Part shown: in pieces, positions 52,055 through 61,877 of the stretch
Numbering within the stretch: the stretch's first letter is position 1
Layout: every line of letters begins with the position of its first letter
Origin: Amycolatopsis endophytica
GTDB lineage: Bacteria > Actinomycetota > Actinomycetes > Mycobacteriales > Pseudonocardiaceae
Assembly: GCF_013410405.1 (NCBI RefSeq)
Contig: NZ_JACCFK010000002.1
Coordinates: 1,798,001 to 1,862,000, forward strand
Length of the DNA: 64,000 bases
Direction: 5' to 3'
The notes under the pieces: model-generated
What the model saw: the letters and a program-made list of their open reading frames with translations, nothing else
What the model was told of the DNA's origin: nothing
The model's database searches: none
Translations under genes and position numbers: made by a program

Positions 52055-52299
52055 GCAGGAACATCGCGCGGGGCCGAGCCGCGACGGCAGGAACATCGCG
52101 CGGGGCCGAGCCGCGACGGCAGGAACATCGCGCGGGGCCGAGCCGCGACGGCAGGAACATCGCGCGGGGCGAAGACACTCCAGCAGGACCACGGCGCAGG
52201 ATGGAGCCACTGCAACAGGAGCATCGCGGGACGTGAAGCCGCTACAGCAGGAACATCGCGCGGGGCGGAGACACTCCAGCAGGACCACGGCGCAGGATG
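52055..52299. repeat. Three perfect 32-bp tandem repeats and two 53-bp copies
   Basis: Units at 52055-52086, 52087-52118 and 52119-52150 are identical and start GCAGGAACATCGCGCGGGG. A fourth start at 52151 runs into a 53-bp segment (52151-52203) that is repeated at 52247-52299 with one difference. Both 53-bp copies end AGGACCACGGCGCAGGATG. There is no spacer diversity, so this is a tandem/dispersed repeat, not CRISPR. Confidence 0.85.
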
Positions 52300-52427
52300 T
52301 GCAGTCGTGTGCCGCAAGTGCGGTGGGCGATTTCGCAGCCGCGACGCGGCGCGCGACGCGAGTACCTCCAACGCCGGGCTCGCAAGCTCGCAACGGATTG
52401 CCCCTTCCGCACCCGATTCTTCAGGGT

Positions 52428-52493
52428 TTTGGCGATCGAGCAGACGCGTCAAGGCGGGAAAGCGTGCCTTGACCCGCCTGATCGATCGCCAAA
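52428..52493. repeat. Nested palindrome, 66 bp
   Basis: Outer perfect 12-bp stem TTTGGCGATCGA (52428-52439) / TCGATCGCCAAA (52482-52493); inner perfect 8-bp stem GTCAAGGC (52448-52455) / GCCTTGAC (52466-52473). It shares the two-stem plan, but not the sequence, of the element at 36157-36239. Confidence 0.65.
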
Positions 52494-52590
52494 GACGGCT
52501 CGGGATCGGCTGCGGGAGAGGAACGGCCGGTAGGCACAGTGCCGGGTTGCCTACCGTTGCCGGGCGCCGGACGAACGTGGAGTTGGCGCC

Positions 52591-52720
52591 GCGAGCGGCA
52601 AACACGGCGCCCGGAACGGCCAACACGCCGCCGCGAGCGGCAAACACGGCGCCCGGAGCGGCAAACACGGCGCGGCGCGCGGCGTGTTGGCCGCTCCGGT
52701 TGGCGTGTTTGCTCTTCCGG
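52591..52720. repeat. AACACG-type repeats, second locus
   Basis: Units such as GAGCGGCAAACACGGCGC and GAACGGCCAACACGCCGC repeat about five times, followed by inverted copies (GCGGCGTGTTGGCCG, TTGGCGTGTTTGC). A perfect 15-bp inverted pair is CGGCCAACACGCCGC (52617-52631) / GCGGCGTGTTGGCCG (52679-52693). Same family as 36285-36351. Confidence 0.75.
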
Positions 52721-52869
52721 GACGCCACTTGCCCACCCAACCGCAGCCCGGCAACGCAACCCGACCCACCAGGCCGTCCAGCCTCCCCCTCACCCCGATC
52801 AACTGCGAGCTTGCGAGCCCGGCGCGTCCAGCCGCGCGCAGCGCAAAAACCCGCGTAGCGGCTCGAAAC

Positions 52870-53274
52870 TCAAGTCAATTCGGAACGCAACTGCGAAGCC
52901 GTCGAAACCACCAGCATCAGCAGAGTCCCCAGCGCCGCGATCTCCAGCCCCTGCGCCGGGAACGCGTATCGCAGCGTCAGGTCCAGCCCCCGCTCGGCGT
53001 GTTGCACACCCAGCGTTCCGAACAGACCCTGTCCCGCGCGCTCGGCGGCCTTCGCCGCGAAGGCTGGATCGTCGGGCAGGTCCCAGCCGACCACGCAGGT
53101 CAGGCTGAGCACCGTCAACCCCTCCGCGAGCTGCGTCGACTGGATCACGCACGGCACGCCGTTGTGCGAAAACGTCAAGGCCCCGTCGTCGTCCACATGG
53201 ACTTCGAGATAGGTCTCCAGCGCTTCGCGGGCCCGGCTCAGCAGCTCCGCCGTGTCGGCCGCCTCCGTGGTCAC
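52870..53274 (-). CDS. YbjN-domain protein (secretion-chaperone-like fold)
   Basis: 134 residues from GTG 53274, overlapping the uppS stop by four bases. The sequence [20 protein letters not shown], then [20 protein letters not shown] fits the YbjN/type III-chaperone-like fold of small actinobacterial proteins. No function is known. It is the last gene of the uppS/recO run before the repeat-rich gap; the equivalent mycobacterial position is taken by a similar small gene as far as I recall. Confidence 0.75.
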   Translation of the reverse strand: MTTEAADTAELLSRAREALETYLEVHVDDDGALTFSHNGVPCVIQSTQLAEGLTVLSLTCVVGWDLPDDPAFAAKAAERAGQGLFGTLGVQHAERGLDLTLRYAFPAQGLEIAALGTLLMLVVSTASQLRSELT

Positions 53275-54086
53275 GATTCCCCCTTCGCGGCGTCGAACGC
53301 GGCTCCGAAACGGCGGTCGCGGCGGGCGAACTCCTCGCACGCCGCCCATAGTTGACGGCGGTCGAAATCCGGGAAGAGCGTGTCCTGGAAGACGAACTCC
53401 GCGTAGGCCGACTGCCAGAGCATGAAGTTCGAGGTTCGCAGCTCACCCGACGGGCGCAGGAACAGATCCACGTCGGGCATTTCCGGCTGGTACATGTACT
53501 TCGCGAGCATCCGCTCGTCCACCTTGTCCGGATTGATTTTTCCCTCGGCGGCGAGCTGCGCCAGCCGTCGTGCCGCGTCGGCGATCTCGGCGCGGCCGCC
53601 GTAGTTCACGCACATGGTCATGTTCAACAGCGTGTTGTGCCTGGTCTTCTCCTCCGCGGCCTGCAGCTCCTTGATGACGCTGCGCCACAGCCTCGGCGTG
53701 CGCCCCGCCCACCGGATCCGCACCCCGATCGACCCGAGGTAGTCCACCTGACGGCGGATCGTGTCGCGGTTGAAGCCCATCAGGAACTTCACCTCGTCCG
53801 GGCTGCGCTTCCAGTTCTCCGTCGAGAACGCGTACACCGAGAGCCACTTGACGCCCAGTTCGACGGCACCGCTGGCGACGTCGATCATCACGGCCTCACC
53901 GCGCTTGTGCCCCTCGATCCGCGGCAGCCCGCGCTGGTTCGCCCAGCGGCCGTTGCCGTCCATGACCAGCGCGACGTGGTTGGGCACCAGCTCGGCGGGG
54001 ATCACCGGCGGCTTCGCCCCCGACGGGTGCGGATCGGGTGCCCGTAGCTCCACCGCCGAAGTTGACGCACGCGCCTTGAGCCGCAC
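53271..54086 (-). CDS. uppS: Z-type polyprenyl diphosphate synthase (UppS, decaprenyl type)
   Basis: 271 residues. The cis-prenyltransferase motifs are [15 protein letters not shown] (catalytic Asp), [15 protein letters not shown], and [20 protein letters not shown], with RRDRRFG at the end. It extends an allylic diphosphate with isopentenyl units to the lipid carrier for peptidoglycan and arabinogalactan. Long-chain identity follows from synteny with M. tuberculosis Rv2361c. It lies 36 bp downstream of recO on the same strand. Confidence 0.94.
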   Translation of the reverse strand: MRLKARASTSAVELRAPDPHPSGAKPPVIPAELVPNHVALVMDGNGRWANQRGLPRIEGHKRGEAVMIDVASGAVELGVKWLSVYAFSTENWKRSPDEVKFLMGFNRDTIRRQVDYLGSIGVRIRWAGRTPRLWRSVIKELQAAEEKTRHNTLLNMTMCVNYGGRAEIADAARRLAQLAAEGKINPDKVDERMLAKYMYQPEMPDVDLFLRPSGELRTSNFMLWQSAYAEFVFQDTLFPDFDRRQLWAACEEFARRDRRFGAAFDAAKGES

Positions 54087-54122
54087 CTGATCCTCCCACT
54101 GCCTCGGGTTGCGGCTTCGACC

Positions 54123-54878
54123 CTACTTGCCCGCCTGGAGCTCCCTGGCACGCCTCTCGACGAGCGGCAACGACTTCAGCTGCCGTTCGAGGTGCCACTG
54201 CAGGTGAGCGGCCACGATCCCGCTCGCGTCACGGCGCGTGCCGGGCACCGATGCCTCCGCGATGTCCCAGTCACCGTGCAGGAGCGACTCCAGCAGCACC
54301 AGGACCTCCGGCGCCGGGTTCACCGAGCCGGGAACCCGGCAGTTGCCGCACAGCAGACCGCCCGCCTGCACGTTGAACGCGGTGTGCGGACCGGGAAGGC
54401 CACAGCGGGCGCATTCGGTGATCGCCGGCGCCCAGCCGGCGAAGGCCATCGCCCGCAGCAGGAACGCGTCGAGCACCAGCGAGGAGTCCCGCTGCCCGTC
54501 GGCCAGCGCCCGCAGCGCGCCCACGACCAGCAGGTACAGCCGCATCGCCGGCTCGCCCTCCTCGACGGTGAGCCGGTCGGCGGTCTCCGCGATCGCGCTG
54601 GCCGCCGTGTAGCGCTGGTAGTCCCCCACCAGCGGCAACGCGAACGCGTCGACCGTCTGGACCTGGGTGATCACGTCGAGCGTGCGGCCGGTGTAGAACT
54701 GCGCGTCGACGTGCCCGAACGGCTCCAGCCGCGCCCCGAACCGCGACGTCGTGCGGCGCACCCCCTTGGCGACGGCGCGGACTTTGCCGTACCGCCGTGT
54801 CAGGAAGGTGATGATGCGGTCCGCCTCGCCCAGCTTGTGGACCCGCAGCACCACACCGGTGTCGCGATAAAGACTCAC
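54123..54878 (-). CDS. recO: DNA repair protein RecO
   Basis: 251 residues. An OB-fold N-terminus (SLYRDTGVVLRVHKLGEADR, then IITFLTRRYGKVRAVAKGVR) and a zinc-binding C-terminal half with CARCGLPGPHTAFNVQAGG and LLCGNCR. RecO loads RecA on SSB-covered DNA with RecR in recombinational repair. Position between uppS and the DUF2752 gene follows the actinobacterial order. Confidence 0.94.
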   Translation of the reverse strand: MSLYRDTGVVLRVHKLGEADRIITFLTRRYGKVRAVAKGVRRTTSRFGARLEPFGHVDAQFYTGRTLDVITQVQTVDAFALPLVGDYQRYTAASAIAETADRLTVEEGEPAMRLYLLVVGALRALADGQRDSSLVLDAFLLRAMAFAGWAPAITECARCGLPGPHTAFNVQAGGLLCGNCRVPGSVNPAPEVLVLLESLLHGDWDIAEASVPGTRRDASGIVAAHLQWHLERQLKSLPLVERRARELQAGK

Positions 54879-54890
54879 GTCTCCATGGTC

Positions 54891-55307
54891 TCACGCGTAG
54901 GCGGACAGACCGGTGAACGGCGCGAACGGCACGTTCCGCACCACCCACCAGACCACCAGCAACCCGGCGACAGCCAGGGTGAGCCGCCACCCGAGAGCAC
55001 CGTCGGACCACCACCGCCGCGCGCGGCCGGCCTCCCACCGCACCGCCGCGACCAGCGTGACCACGGCGAGCGGCAGCAGCACGACCAGGGCGAACGCGTT
55101 GAACGACAGCGCCGCACCCACATCGCCGTGCAGCAGCGCCCCCACGGCCCGGCTGCCACCACAGAACGGACAGTCCAACCCGGTCAGGGCGTGGAACCAG
55201 CACGGGATCCGCAGCACACCGGTGCCCAGCGCCACGGCGGCGCCCGCACCGGCGGCAGCCACGGCGGGCGTGACCCGCACGCTCCGCCACGACCGCCGCA
55301 CCGTCAT
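54891..55307 (-). CDS. DUF2752 membrane protein
   Basis: 138 residues with three hydrophobic helices. It shows the DUF2752 motif CWFHALTGLDCPFCGGSRAV near residues 36-55, with the paired cysteines, and ALLHGDVGAALSFNAFALVV. Unknown function, widespread in actinobacteria and Bacteroidetes. It is 12 bp upstream of recO and four bases after the RDD gene, hence part of one transcription run. Confidence 0.85.
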   Translation of the reverse strand: MTVRRSWRSVRVTPAVAAAGAGAAVALGTGVLRIPCWFHALTGLDCPFCGGSRAVGALLHGDVGAALSFNAFALVVLLPLAVVTLVAAVRWEAGRARRWWSDGALGWRLTLAVAGLLVVWWVVRNVPFAPFTGLSAYA

Positions 55308-55311
55308 GACC

Positions 55312-56028
55312 TCAGTACATCGCCTTCGTCGAGATCGCGTAAGTCTTCGCGGCCTTGTCGTGCCAGCCCTGGCGCGCCTGCTCGTCGAAGAACGGCGACA
55401 GGATCACCAGCAGCTCGACCAGCCCGCCGATACACGGGATCAGCCCCGGCAGCACCATCGTGGCCAGGCGCGTGAACGCCGGCCCGCCCCCGATACCGCC
55501 GCCGGGCTGCCCGGCCGACTGCTCGGTGACGACGCGGATCCCGGCGACGTTCTTGCCCACCGTCGCGCCGCGCGTGGCCAGCATCGTGCCCTCGTAGACC
55601 AGGACCGACAGCGACGTCAGCGGCAGGAACAGGATGAAGATCCACCACGAGCTGGGGTCGCCCGCGATGATCGCGAACTGCAGGATCACGATCAGGATCG
55701 TCAGCGGAACACCGATGATCAGCCCGTCCACGACCCGCGCCAGGAACCGGCTGCCCATCGTGGCCAGCACGAGCGGTGGTGTGTGCGGGAACTGGATCTG
55801 CGAACCGGGCACCACGATGTGCGCCTGCCCCGGCAGGGGCGGGATCGGGCCGTACTGGGGCTGGCCGTACTGGGGCTGGCCGTACGGCGGTTGTGCCGGG
55901 TATCCCTGGGGCGCGCCGTAGCCGGGCGTCTGCGGGTACTGGCCGTACGGCTGCTGGAAACCGCCCGAAGGCTGCCCGTATGGCTGCTGCGGGTACTGCC
56001 CGGGCTGCTGGCCGTAGGGATTGGTCAC
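55312..56028 (-). CDS. RDD-family membrane protein with PYGQ-rich N-terminus
   Basis: 238 residues from GTG 56028 after GAGGGGGAC. The first 90 residues are low-complexity (QPGQYPQQPYGQPSG, PQYGQPQYGPIPPLPGQ). The RDD domain follows with MGSRFLARVVDGLIIGVPLT, an Asp in helix 1 and TRGATVGKNVAGIRVV, and three helices in total. RDD proteins are putative transporters or assembly factors; the tail may be a disordered interaction segment facing the cytoplasm. Confidence 0.82.
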   Translation of the reverse strand: MTNPYGQQPGQYPQQPYGQPSGGFQQPYGQYPQTPGYGAPQGYPAQPPYGQPQYGQPQYGPIPPLPGQAHIVVPGSQIQFPHTPPLVLATMGSRFLARVVDGLIIGVPLTILIVILQFAIIAGDPSSWWIFILFLPLTSLSVLVYEGTMLATRGATVGKNVAGIRVVTEQSAGQPGGGIGGGPAFTRLATMVLPGLIPCIGGLVELLVILSPFFDEQARQGWHDKAAKTYAISTKAMY

Positions 56029-56099
56029 TGGAGTCCCCCTCGAGTGGATCACGTCGACGCGGCAGCGTACCCGGTCATCCGGCGACGAGTTCCGATCGG

Positions 56100-56993
56100 T
56101 CAGAAACCCAGGCGGCGCAGCTGCTTCGGGTCGCGCTGCCAGTCCTTGGCGACCTTCACGTGCAGGTTGAGGTAGACCTTCGTGCCGAGCAGCTTCTGGA
56201 TCTGCTGCCGCGCCTGCGCCCCGACGGTCTTCATGCGCTCGCCCTGGTGGCCCAGGATGATGCCCTTCTGGCTGGGCCGCTCGACGTAGACGGTCGCGTA
56301 GATGTCGAGCAGGTCGCGCTTGTCCTCGCGCGCCAGCATCTCCTCGACGGTCACCGCGATGGAGTGCGGCAGTTCGTCGCGCACGCCTTCGAGCGCGGCC
56401 TCGCGGATCAGCTCCGCCACCAGCGTCTGCTCGGGTTCGTCGGTGAGGTCGCCGTCCGGGTAGAGCTGCGGGCCCTCCGGCAGGCGGGCGACGAGCAGGT
56501 CCTCCAGCTGCTTGACCTGGAAGCCGTCCACGGCGGACACCGGGATCAGCTCCTCGAACTCCATGACCTCCTGCAGCGCCAGCAGCTGCGCGGCGATCTG
56601 CTCGGGCCGGACGAGGTCGGTCTTGGTGACGATCCCGACGACCGGCGTGCGCTTGGCGACCTTGCGCAGTTCGTCGGCGATGTAGCGGTCACCGGGCCCC
56701 ACCTTTTCGTCGGCGGGCACGCAGAACCCGACGACGTCCACTTCGGACCACGTCTCGCGCACGACGTCGTTGAGCCGCTGCCCGAGCAGCGTGCGCGGTT
56801 TGTGCACCCCCGGGGTGTCCACGATGACCAGTTGCGCGTCGTCGCGGTGGACGATGCCCCGGATGGCGTGGCGCGTGGTCTGCGGTTTGCTGGAGGTGAT
56901 CGCGACCTTGCTGCCGACCAGCGCGTTGGTCAGGGTCGACTTGCCGGCGTTGGGACGGCCGACGAAACAGGCGAAACCGGACCGGTGCGTCAC
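56100..56993 (-). CDS. era: GTPase Era
   Basis: 297 residues from GTG 56993. G1 FVGRPNAGKSTLTNAL, G2 SSKPQTTRHAI, G3 VDTPGVHKP, G4 VTKTDLVRPEQI, and a C-terminal KH domain (KGIILGHQGERMKTVGAQAR). It binds 16S rRNA and helps mature the 30S subunit. It overlaps the upstream deaminase-like gene by four bases. The uppS-recO-era-ybeY-phoH order matches mycobacteria. Confidence 0.95.
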   Translation of the reverse strand: MTHRSGFACFVGRPNAGKSTLTNALVGSKVAITSSKPQTTRHAIRGIVHRDDAQLVIVDTPGVHKPRTLLGQRLNDVVRETWSEVDVVGFCVPADEKVGPGDRYIADELRKVAKRTPVVGIVTKTDLVRPEQIAAQLLALQEVMEFEELIPVSAVDGFQVKQLEDLLVARLPEGPQLYPDGDLTDEPEQTLVAELIREAALEGVRDELPHSIAVTVEEMLAREDKRDLLDIYATVYVERPSQKGIILGHQGERMKTVGAQARQQIQKLLGTKVYLNLHVKVAKDWQRDPKQLRRLGF

Positions 56994-57322
56994 AGGACTT
57001 CCTGGACGGTGCCCGACGGGTCGGCGCGCAGGATCGGCGCCGTCTTCGCCAGGTCCCGCACCGCGTTCACGGACGCCTCGGAGACGAACGGGTCGGCGGT
57101 GACGATCGCGGCCGCCTCCAGTCCCTCCGCGCCGCTCGACACGGCCGCCGCGATGGCGGCCTGGATCGCGGTGATCTTGAACGAGGGCAGGTCGATGGTG
57201 GTGGCCGCGTAGGTGCGGCCATCGGTGTCGCGCACCGCGGCGCCCTCGGCGGCCTGGATGCGCGCCCGCGCGGATCGGGCGAGGATGACGATCTTCTCGT
57301 CCTCGGGGTCCAGCTCAGGCAT
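56990..57322 (-). CDS. Cytidine-deaminase-like small protein lacking the zinc motifs
   Basis: 110 residues from ATG 57322. The sequence IVILARSARARIQAAEGAAV, then TYAATTIDLPSFKITAIQAA resembles the first half of cytidine deaminases, and it matches the gene between era and the CNNM protein in mycobacteria (Rv2365c). The catalytic HAE and PCxxC motifs are absent, so deamination is unlikely. Its start overlaps the CNNM stop by eight bases. Its real job is unknown, perhaps structural or tied to Era. Confidence 0.75.
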   Translation of the reverse strand: MPELDPEDEKIVILARSARARIQAAEGAAVRDTDGRTYAATTIDLPSFKITAIQAAIAAAVSSGAEGLEAAAIVTADPFVSEASVNAVRDLAKTAPILRADPSGTVQEVL

Positions 57323-58652
57323 GGTCCACACTCCTGTCGGCCTCGTCGTGGTCACCGTTGCTGGTACGCACCCTACGTCCGGCCAGCTCGTCGCTTTCCG
57401 CCTGCACCACGACGGTCGAGATCCGCATCCGGCCGCGGCGGTCCTTGCCGCCCTCGGCGTGCAACCGCAGACCGTCGATCTCGGCCTCGGCGCCGGGCAG
57501 CGGGACCCGCCCGAGCCGCTGCGCGAGCAGCCCGCCGACGGTCTCCACGTCGTGGTCTTCCAGTTCCAGCCCGAACAGCTCGCCCAGGTCGCCGACGCCC
57601 AGACGCGCGGACACCCGCACCGTGCGGTCGTCGAGGTGCTCGACCGGCGGGCGTTCCTCCAGGTCGGACTCGTCGGTGATCTCGCCGACGATCTCCTCCA
57701 GGATGTCCTCGATGGTGAGCAGCCCGGCGGTGCCGCCGTACTCGTCGACCGCGATCGCGAGGTGGTTGTGCGACACCTGCATCTCGCGGAGCAGTTCGTC
57801 CAGCCGCTTGGAATCGGGCACGAAACTCGCCGGGTACATCAGCTCCGACACCGCGCGCGCTTCACCCGCTTCGAGCTGCGCGCGCACCAGGTCCTTGATG
57901 TTGATCACACCGACGATGTCGTCGACCGACTCGTCGATCACCGGCAGCCGGGTGAACCCGGTGCGCAGCGACAGCGCCAGAGCCTGCCGCACGCTCTTGG
58001 TCTGCTCGATCCAGATGATCTCGGTGCGCGGCACCATCACCTCGCGCGCCACGGTGTCGCCCAGCTCGAACACCGAGTGGATCATCTGCCGCTCGCCGGG
58101 TTCCACCACGCCGCGTTCCTCGGCGAGGTCGACCAGCTCGCGCAGCTCGATTTCCGTGGTGAACGGGCCTTCGCGGAAACCTTGGCCGGGGGTGATGGCG
58201 TTACCGATGATGATCAGCAGCCGGGACAGCGGGCCGAGGACCGAGCCGAGCACCCGCACCGGCCAGGCCACGACGGTGCCGACCCGGTAGGGGTGCTGGC
58301 GGCCGATCGTGCGCGGCCCGACCCCGATGAGGACATAGCTGACCAGCAGCATCACCAGGGCGGTGACCACCAGCGCGAGCCCCTGCGGCTCGATCCAGCG
58401 CAGGAACACCACGGTGACCAGCACCGTCGCGGTCAGCTCGCAGCCCAGCCGCAGCAGCACCAGCAGGTTGATGTGCCGTCGTCGTTCGTCGATCACCGTG
58501 GACAGCTGGCGGGCGCCGGGACGGCCCATGCGCACCATGCCCTCGGCGCGGGCCTTCGACACGCTGCTGACCGCCGCGTCGGCGGCCGCGAGCACCCCGC
58601 CGAGCAGCACCAGCGCCACGGCGATCACCAGCAGAGCGGCCGAACTCGCCAT
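57315..58652 (-). CDS. CNNM/CorC-type (hemolysin-family) membrane protein
   Basis: 445 residues. DUF21 transmembrane domain with four helices over residues 1-185, two CBS domains (VMVPRTEIIWIEQTKSVRQA, then LPVIDESVDDIVGVINIKDL), and a CorC_HlyC domain at the end (LAIAVDEYGGTAGLLTIEDI, LEEIVGEITDESDLEE). Family members move Mg2+ or act in divalent-cation export. In the conserved era-ybeY neighbourhood, where CorC-type genes are usual. Confidence 0.9.
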   Translation of the reverse strand: MASSAALLVIAVALVLLGGVLAAADAAVSSVSKARAEGMVRMGRPGARQLSTVIDERRRHINLLVLLRLGCELTATVLVTVVFLRWIEPQGLALVVTALVMLLVSYVLIGVGPRTIGRQHPYRVGTVVAWPVRVLGSVLGPLSRLLIIIGNAITPGQGFREGPFTTEIELRELVDLAEERGVVEPGERQMIHSVFELGDTVAREVMVPRTEIIWIEQTKSVRQALALSLRTGFTRLPVIDESVDDIVGVINIKDLVRAQLEAGEARAVSELMYPASFVPDSKRLDELLREMQVSHNHLAIAVDEYGGTAGLLTIEDILEEIVGEITDESDLEERPPVEHLDDRTVRVSARLGVGDLGELFGLELEDHDVETVGGLLAQRLGRVPLPGAEAEIDGLRLHAEGGKDRRGRMRISTVVVQAESDELAGRRVRTSNGDHDEADRSVDHA

Positions 58653-58662
58653 CGGCCGTCCC

Positions 58663-59211
58663 TCACTCCTCGGTGTCGGCGGGGGTGTCCAGGCCGGCAG
58701 CCCCCAGCAGGCGATCGTCGGTGGTCCGCTGCGCTGCGCTGCGCTGGGCGTCGGCCACCGCGACCTTGAAGTCGGCCAGGATCCGCTTCTGCAGACCGAA
58801 CATCTCGCGTTCCTCGGCGGGCTCGGCGTGGTCGTAGCCGAGCAGGTGCAGGACGCCGTGCACGGTCAGCAGGTGCAGCTCGTCGATCAGGGAGTGACCG
58901 GCCGTGCGTGCCTGGTCCCTGGCGAAACCCGGGCACAGCACGATGTCGCCGAGCAGCGCGGGCGACGGGTCACCCGCGTCGGGACGGCGGGCGGCGTCCA
59001 GCTCGTCCATCGGGAAGGCCATGACGTCGGTGGGCCCCGGCAGGTCCATCCAGCGTTCGTGCAGGTCGGACATGACGTCCAGGGTCACCAGCACCACCGA
59101 CAGCTCGGCGAGCGGGCTGACCTCCATGCGGTCCAGCGCGAAGCGCGCGGCCGAGACGATCGACGTCTCGTCCACCGCGACACCGGACTCGTTCGCGATC
59201 TCGATCGTCAT
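58663..59211 (-). CDS. ybeY: Endoribonuclease YbeY
   Basis: 182 residues. The zinc motif [11 protein letters not shown] (H3XH5XH type) lies near residues 118-128, preceded by [10 protein letters not shown] and [10 protein letters not shown]. It trims the 3' end of 16S rRNA and takes part in ribosome quality control. Its start is three bases after the phoH stop, so the two are coupled. The 25-residue tail beyond the fold is unlike other YbeY. Confidence 0.95.
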   Translation of the reverse strand: MTIEIANESGVAVDETSIVSAARFALDRMEVSPLAELSVVLVTLDVMSDLHERWMDLPGPTDVMAFPMDELDAARRPDAGDPSPALLGDIVLCPGFARDQARTAGHSLIDELHLLTVHGVLHLLGYDHAEPAEEREMFGLQKRILADFKVAVADAQRSAAQRTTDDRLLGAAGLDTPADTEE

Positions 59212-59214
59212 GGC

Positions 59215-60297
<1,083 letters not shown>

Positions 60298-60389
60298 GTG
60301 TCCTCGGGCCTGCCTTCTGCGTCTCCGCTGCTCGCTTGCTGCTGCTTACCCCACGATGCTAGCGAAACGGGCGGGGCGCGCGCAGGCGG

Positions 60390-60749
60390 TTACTTCGCGA
60401 GTCGCCCGAAGTACCCGAGTTGTTCGCCACCCAGGACGTGCGCGTGCACGTGGAAGACGGTCTGCCCGGCGTCACTGTCCGTGTTGAAGACCACGCGGTA
60501 GCCGGATTCGGTGATGCCCTCGAGTTCGGCGACCTTGGCCGCGGTGCTCATCACGTCCGCGAGCAGTTGCGGATCGGCGGCCGCCAGCTCCGCGACATTG
60601 CGGTAACGCTTCTTCGGCACAACGAGCACGTGCACGCGCGCCTGCGGCTGGATATCGCGAAACGCGAAAGTATTTTCAGTTTCGTACACCTTGTCGCTCG
60701 GAATCTCGCCCGCGACAATCCGCTCGAACAACGTCTCCGCATCGCTCAT
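60390..60749 (-). CDS. HIT-family nucleotide hydrolase (HINT type)
   Basis: 119 residues. The histidine triad is FHVHAHVLGG (about 98-107), with FERIVAGEIPSDKVYETE at the N-terminus and RVHVLVVPKKRYRNVAELAA in the middle. HINT proteins hydrolyse AMP-amino bonds on purine nucleotides. It is 92 bp upstream of phoH on the same strand. Confidence 0.93.
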   Translation of the reverse strand: MSDAETLFERIVAGEIPSDKVYETENTFAFRDIQPQARVHVLVVPKKRYRNVAELAAADPQLLADVMSTAAKVAELEGITESGYRVVFNTDSDAGQTVFHVHAHVLGGEQLGYFGRLAK

Positions 60750-60824
60750 GCGCGAACCCTATCGCTGTCGTCCGGTGCGGCGACATGCCTGGTGCCACAG
60801 GGAAAACGGAAAACTCCGTGAGAT

Positions 60825-60902
60825 GCCGCGGGGCGGTGGAGCCTGGGGGTCGCTCCACCGCCTCCGCGGCTCCGCCGGACCGAGGGGGGAGGTGTCCGGC
60901 GG
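60825..60902. terminator. Two strong hairpins downstream of rsmE
   Basis: The first hairpin joins 60825-60842 and 60852-60870 (18-19 bp stem with one bulge, CGGTGGAGC/GCTCCACCG at the loop end). The second joins CCGCCGGAC (60872-60880) and GTCCGGCGG (60894-60902). They lie in a gene-free stretch (60750-61127) after the minus-strand hrcA-dnaJ-rsmE operon and probably end it. No other feature was found in this gap. Confidence 0.75.
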
Positions 60903-61127
60903 GGCTTCGGGCACCCGAGGCCAACCCCAGGTGTCGTGGTGGTCAGGGTAATGGGTGCGGTGCCTCACGCGCCACAGTCGACACCCAACTTTTTCCAGGT
61001 TTCGAAGACGGCCGGTACGCGAATGCGGTGAAACGCGCGTTGTGGTGCGAGTTCCAGCGCGACCGCGCGCCAGGACCGGCAACCGGATTCGCCCGCTTCG
61101 GTGGCAACAGCGCGTGACCGACGCGGA

Positions 61128-61877
61128 TCACCAGCGAGCGGTCAACGCCCCCAGCGCGCCCAGCGCCACCGCGGCCGCCGTGGACGTCCGCAGGACGGTC
61201 GGCCCCAGCCGGACACCCACGGCCCCGGCCGCGCCGAGCGCGGTGAGCTCGCCGTCGGTGATGCCGCCCTCCGGACCCACCACCAGGAGCACATCACCCG
61301 AGGACGGCAGCTCCAGCTCGGTCAGCCGCCGCGCCGCGCTGCCTTCCAGGACAAGGGCGCACGCGGCACCGGACACCGCGTCCGCCAGCTGTGCCGTCGT
61401 CACCGGCTCACGCACCGGCGGCACCCACGCGCGCCGGGCCTGTTTCGCCGCGGCCCGCGCCGTGTTCTGCCAGCGGGCCAGCGCCTTCGCGCCCCTCGGG
61501 CCCTCCTCCCAGCGCACGACGCTGCGCTCGGCACGCCACGGCAGAATCTCGTCCGCGCCGGCCTCGGTCGCCAGCTCCACCGCGAGTTCGCCCCGGTCAC
61601 CCTTGGCCAGCGCCTGCGCCACGACGACCCGTGGCGACGGCTCCGGCTCGCTCCAGCGCTGCGACACCGCCAGGTCCAGCACCGGCTCCCGGCCCGGCCG
61701 CACCACCTCGATCAGACACTCCGCCGCGGAGCCCCGCCCGTCGGAGACCACCAGCCGCTCCCCCGCCCGCATGCGCCGGACGGTCGCCGCGTGCCGGGCC
61801 TCCTCACCGCCCAGCACGACGTGCGGTCCCGCCGGCAGCTCCTCGACGAGGAACACCGGCGGCGTCGTGGACGGCAT
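61128..61877 (-). CDS. rsmE: 16S rRNA (uridine1498-N3)-methyltransferase RsmE
   Basis: 249 residues. SPOUT fold with PUA-like start (VFLVEELPAGPHVVLGGEEA, RHAATVRRMRAGERLVVSDG), the SAM-binding knot VLLVVGPEGGITDGELTALG and VRLGPTVLRTSTAAAVALGA near the C-terminus. It methylates U1498 in the ribosomal decoding region. Its start codon overlaps the dnaJ stop by one base. The hrcA-dnaJ-rsmE order is standard in actinobacteria. Confidence 0.95.
   Translation of the reverse strand: MPSTTPPVFLVEELPAGPHVVLGGEEARHAATVRRMRAGERLVVSDGRGSAAECLIEVVRPGREPVLDLAVSQRWSEPEPSPRVVVAQALAKGDRGELAVELATEAGADEILPWRAERSVVRWEEGPRGAKALARWQNTARAAAKQARRAWVPPVREPVTTAQLADAVSGAACALVLEGSAARRLTELELPSSGDVLLVVGPEGGITDGELTALGAAGAVGVRLGPTVLRTSTAAAVALGALGALTARW

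Larger units (their letters stand above)
52372..52824. repeat. 21-bp perfect inverted repeats bounding a 0.45-kb segment
   Basis: Left arm 52372-52392 (contains GGGCTCGCAAGCTCGCA) and right arm 52804-52824 are exact reverse complements. They enclose the nested palindrome and the AACACG repeats. Terminal inverted repeats around a short gene-free segment resemble a MITE, but no target-site duplication is evident. Confidence 0.6.
51804..52869. other. Repeat-rich region without a convincing gene
   Basis: Over 1 kb between the permease gene and the YbjN-like gene. Long open frames on both strands run through it only because the repeats are GC-rich and stop-free; their translations are repetitive and unlike any family. 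It contains the 32-bp and 53-bp repeats, a nested palindrome, AACACG units and a 21-bp inverted-repeat pair, listed separately. Confidence 0.75.

Noticed and set aside
51850..52740. 296-codon minus-strand frame with repeated Cys-Ser-Cys segments
   Set aside because: It simply translates the 32- and 53-bp repeats and the AACACG units; codon pattern and lack of a start signal argue against a gene.
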